Shown here piece after piece: positions 5,425 to 6,276 of a stretch of 6,276 nt of DNA. A program made the translations under genes and the position numbers. The notes under the pieces were generated by a model. The model made no database searches. It saw nothing but the letters and a program-made list of their open reading frames with translations, and was not told where the DNA came from. Origin of the DNA: Tissierellia bacterium (lineage in GTDB: Bacteria > Bacillota > Clostridia > Tissierellales > Tissierellaceae); assembly GCA_012521625.1 (NCBI GenBank), contig JAAYLY010000212.1, positions 1 to 6,276 of the forward strand, read 5' to 3'. Position 1 is the first letter of the stretch, and the number at the start of each line of letters is the position of its first letter.

Positions 5425-6126
5425 TTAAAATTTAGTTAAAATACCCAATATCATAACTGAAATAACGGCTCCTAAAGAGGTAAGCCCTACTATCCCAAAG
5501 CCTGATAGAAGTGGGTCTATACCCTCAATTATACTGGCTAAGCCAATGGCTACTGCCATATTCAGTGGTATATTTACAGGTCCAGTAGTTGCACTTGCTG
5601 AATCCATGGCAATGGAAACATAAGGTTCAGGCGTTAAAAATCCTAAAATAAAGATCAGGATTAAGATGGGAACTAGGAGCCTTAAAAAAGGTATATTTTC
5701 CATTATCTTGTATAAGCCTAAAGCTAAACCTGCACCAAATCCGGCTGCTACACCATGTACTAGGACAGTTTGAGGAATAGCCCCTGCAGATAATTCTTCT
5801 ACTTCTAATGCTAGAGCTCTTAGGGCGGGTTCAACAAGGGTTCCAAAATACCCTATAACAAAGCCTATTACTATTATAACCCATTTATTGTCTAAAACGT
5901 GTAAATTTCTACCTACCGAATCTCCCAGTGGTATCAAACTCCTGGTTGCCCCTTGAAGAAAGAGATGTAAACCAATAGTAGTTATTAGAATACCTATTAC
6001 AAAATCCTTAAGATCCTCAATGGGTTTTCTTAAGATAACAGTTTGAATAATAACCATTATGGCTGTAAGAGGCAACACGCTCTTAGCCGTGTCCCAAAGT
6101 GGTGATAGAAAATCCATAATTTTCAT
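5425..6126 (-). CDS. DUF1538 integral membrane protein, putative transporter
   Basis: Polytopic membrane protein of 233 aa matching the DUF1538 family as I recall it; substrate unknown. Seen: about seven hydrophobic segments (roughly 13-31, 41-60, 82-98, 119-138, 147-165, 187-203, 208-230). Family-like conserved patches are VEPALRALALEVEELSAGAI (98-117), which places acidic residues after a helix end, and SASATTGPVNIPLNM (176-190), a TTGP motif between helices. The ATG at 6126 has AAAGGAG 7 nt upstream; no signal peptide is seen. The stop is followed within 15 nt by the P-II-like gene, so the two are co-transcribed. No convincing promoter is visible upstream; the DNA there ends in a probable mobile-element edge, so an upstream part of the unit may have been separated from it. 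Confidence 0.88.
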   Translation of the reverse strand: MKIMDFLSPLWDTAKSVLPLTAIMVIIQTVILRKPIEDLKDFVIGILITTIGLHLFLQGATRSLIPLGDSVGRNLHVLDNKWVIIVIGFVIGYFGTLVEPALRALALEVEELSAGAIPQTVLVHGVAAGFGAGLALGLYKIMENIPFLRLLVPILILIFILGFLTPEPYVSIAMDSASATTGPVNIPLNMAVAIGLASIIEGIDPLLSGFGIVGLTSLGAVISVMILGILTKF

Positions 6127-6173
6127 CTTTTCACTCCTTTTATTATATTTCGCTCTGTAAACTTAAATGAAAA

Positions 6174-6202
6174 TTGAGGACTTCAATCCTCTGTGGTACA
6201 AT
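6174..6202 (+). promoter_or_regulatory. Probable outward promoter of the right-edge ORF
   Basis: TTGAGG (6174-6179) and TACAAT (6197-6202) with a 17-nt spacer on the plus strand, predicting a start near 6209. The -35 box overlaps the first arm of one inverted repeat and the -10 box overlaps the first arm of another. An internally started transcript would therefore lack both left arms. Confidence 0.5.
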
Positions 6203-6247
6203 GTTTTTGCCAAAAAACAAATACCTCCCAGAAAGGATGAAGTCCTC

Positions 6248-6276
6248 ATGCAAAAAATTGTACCAATTAAGTGCCC
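6248..6276 (+). CDS. Start of an outward-reading ORF, possibly a zinc-ribbon transposase (partial)
   Basis: ATG at 6248 begins MQKIVPIKC and the first two bases of a Pro codon, then the window ends. An AAAGGA ribosome site (6233-6237 region) lies about 10 nt upstream. IKCP is the usual opening of a CPxC zinc ribbon found at the N-terminus of several transposase families and other small proteins, but nine codons cannot prove this. The start codon and ribosome site lie in the right arm of an inverted repeat. Confidence 0.4.

Larger units (their letters stand above)
6174..6276 (+). mobile_element. Probable left edge of an insertion sequence, truncated by the window
   Basis: The only plus-strand unit in the window. 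It holds an 11-bp perfect inverted repeat (6175-6185 with 6238-6248; about 15 bp if one bulge is allowed), a second, interleaved repeat (6195-6209 with 6251-6264, one bulge), a promoter, and the start of an ORF whose IKCP resembles a zinc-ribbon transposase N-terminus. The exact terminus and any target duplication cannot be seen. It could instead be an ordinary regulatory leader; the mobile-element call is inference. Confidence 0.4.

Noticed and set aside
6144..6160. TTTACA plus TATAAT upstream of the DUF1538 gene as its promoter
   Set aside because: Spacer is only about 8 nt, and the start would lie inside the ribosome site; at 17 nt upstream there is no -35-like hexamer.

Overview
The window is a chromosomal piece of a low-GC, endospore-forming Firmicute, most likely an anaerobic Clostridia/Tissierellia-type organism. 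The evidence is a complete spoIIA operon next to a spoVA operon, AT-rich intergenic DNA, and a FolD with clostridial-looking active-site substitutions. Every well-supported gene lies on the minus strand, so the units read from right to left. The one exception is a fragment at the extreme right edge that reads outward on the plus strand.

Right to left the layout is as follows. (1) 6174-6276 is the edge of a probable mobile element: a plus-strand promoter, interleaved inverted repeats, and the first codons of an ORF (MQKIVPIKCP) resembling the start of a zinc-ribbon transposase. (2) 6126-5059 is a two-gene unit of a DUF1538 membrane protein and a P-II-like protein with a short T-loop, closed by a strong terminator. 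(3) 4853-4011 is folD, with a likely sigma-A promoter and an AT-rich leader of about 110 bp, closed by its own terminator. (4) 3892-2345 is spoIIAA-spoIIAB-sigF, preceded by a textbook sigma-H promoter and closed by a hairpin whose loop and stem hold the sigF stop codon. (5) 2270-<1 is a spoVA operon: a previously uncounted 53-codon membrane ORF, then spoVAA, spoVAB, spoVAC and the N-terminal 205 codons of spoVAD, running off the left edge. A sigma-G/F-type promoter precedes the small ORF.

The genes show the sporulation relay. Sigma-H switches on spoIIA. SpoIIAA and SpoIIAB control SigF in the forespore. A forespore sigma factor (F or G) then drives spoVA, whose products move and bind Ca-dipicolinate. 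FolD supplies one-carbon folates. The DUF1538/P-II pair looks like a nucleotide- or metabolite-gated membrane transporter of unknown substrate.

The points most worth a second look are: the small membrane ORF leading spoVA; FolD lacking the catalytic Lys and Gln needed for cyclohydrolase activity; the uncharacterised DUF1538/P-II system with a mobile-element edge directly upstream; and the repeat/promoter architecture at that edge, which looks built to block translation from read-through transcripts.
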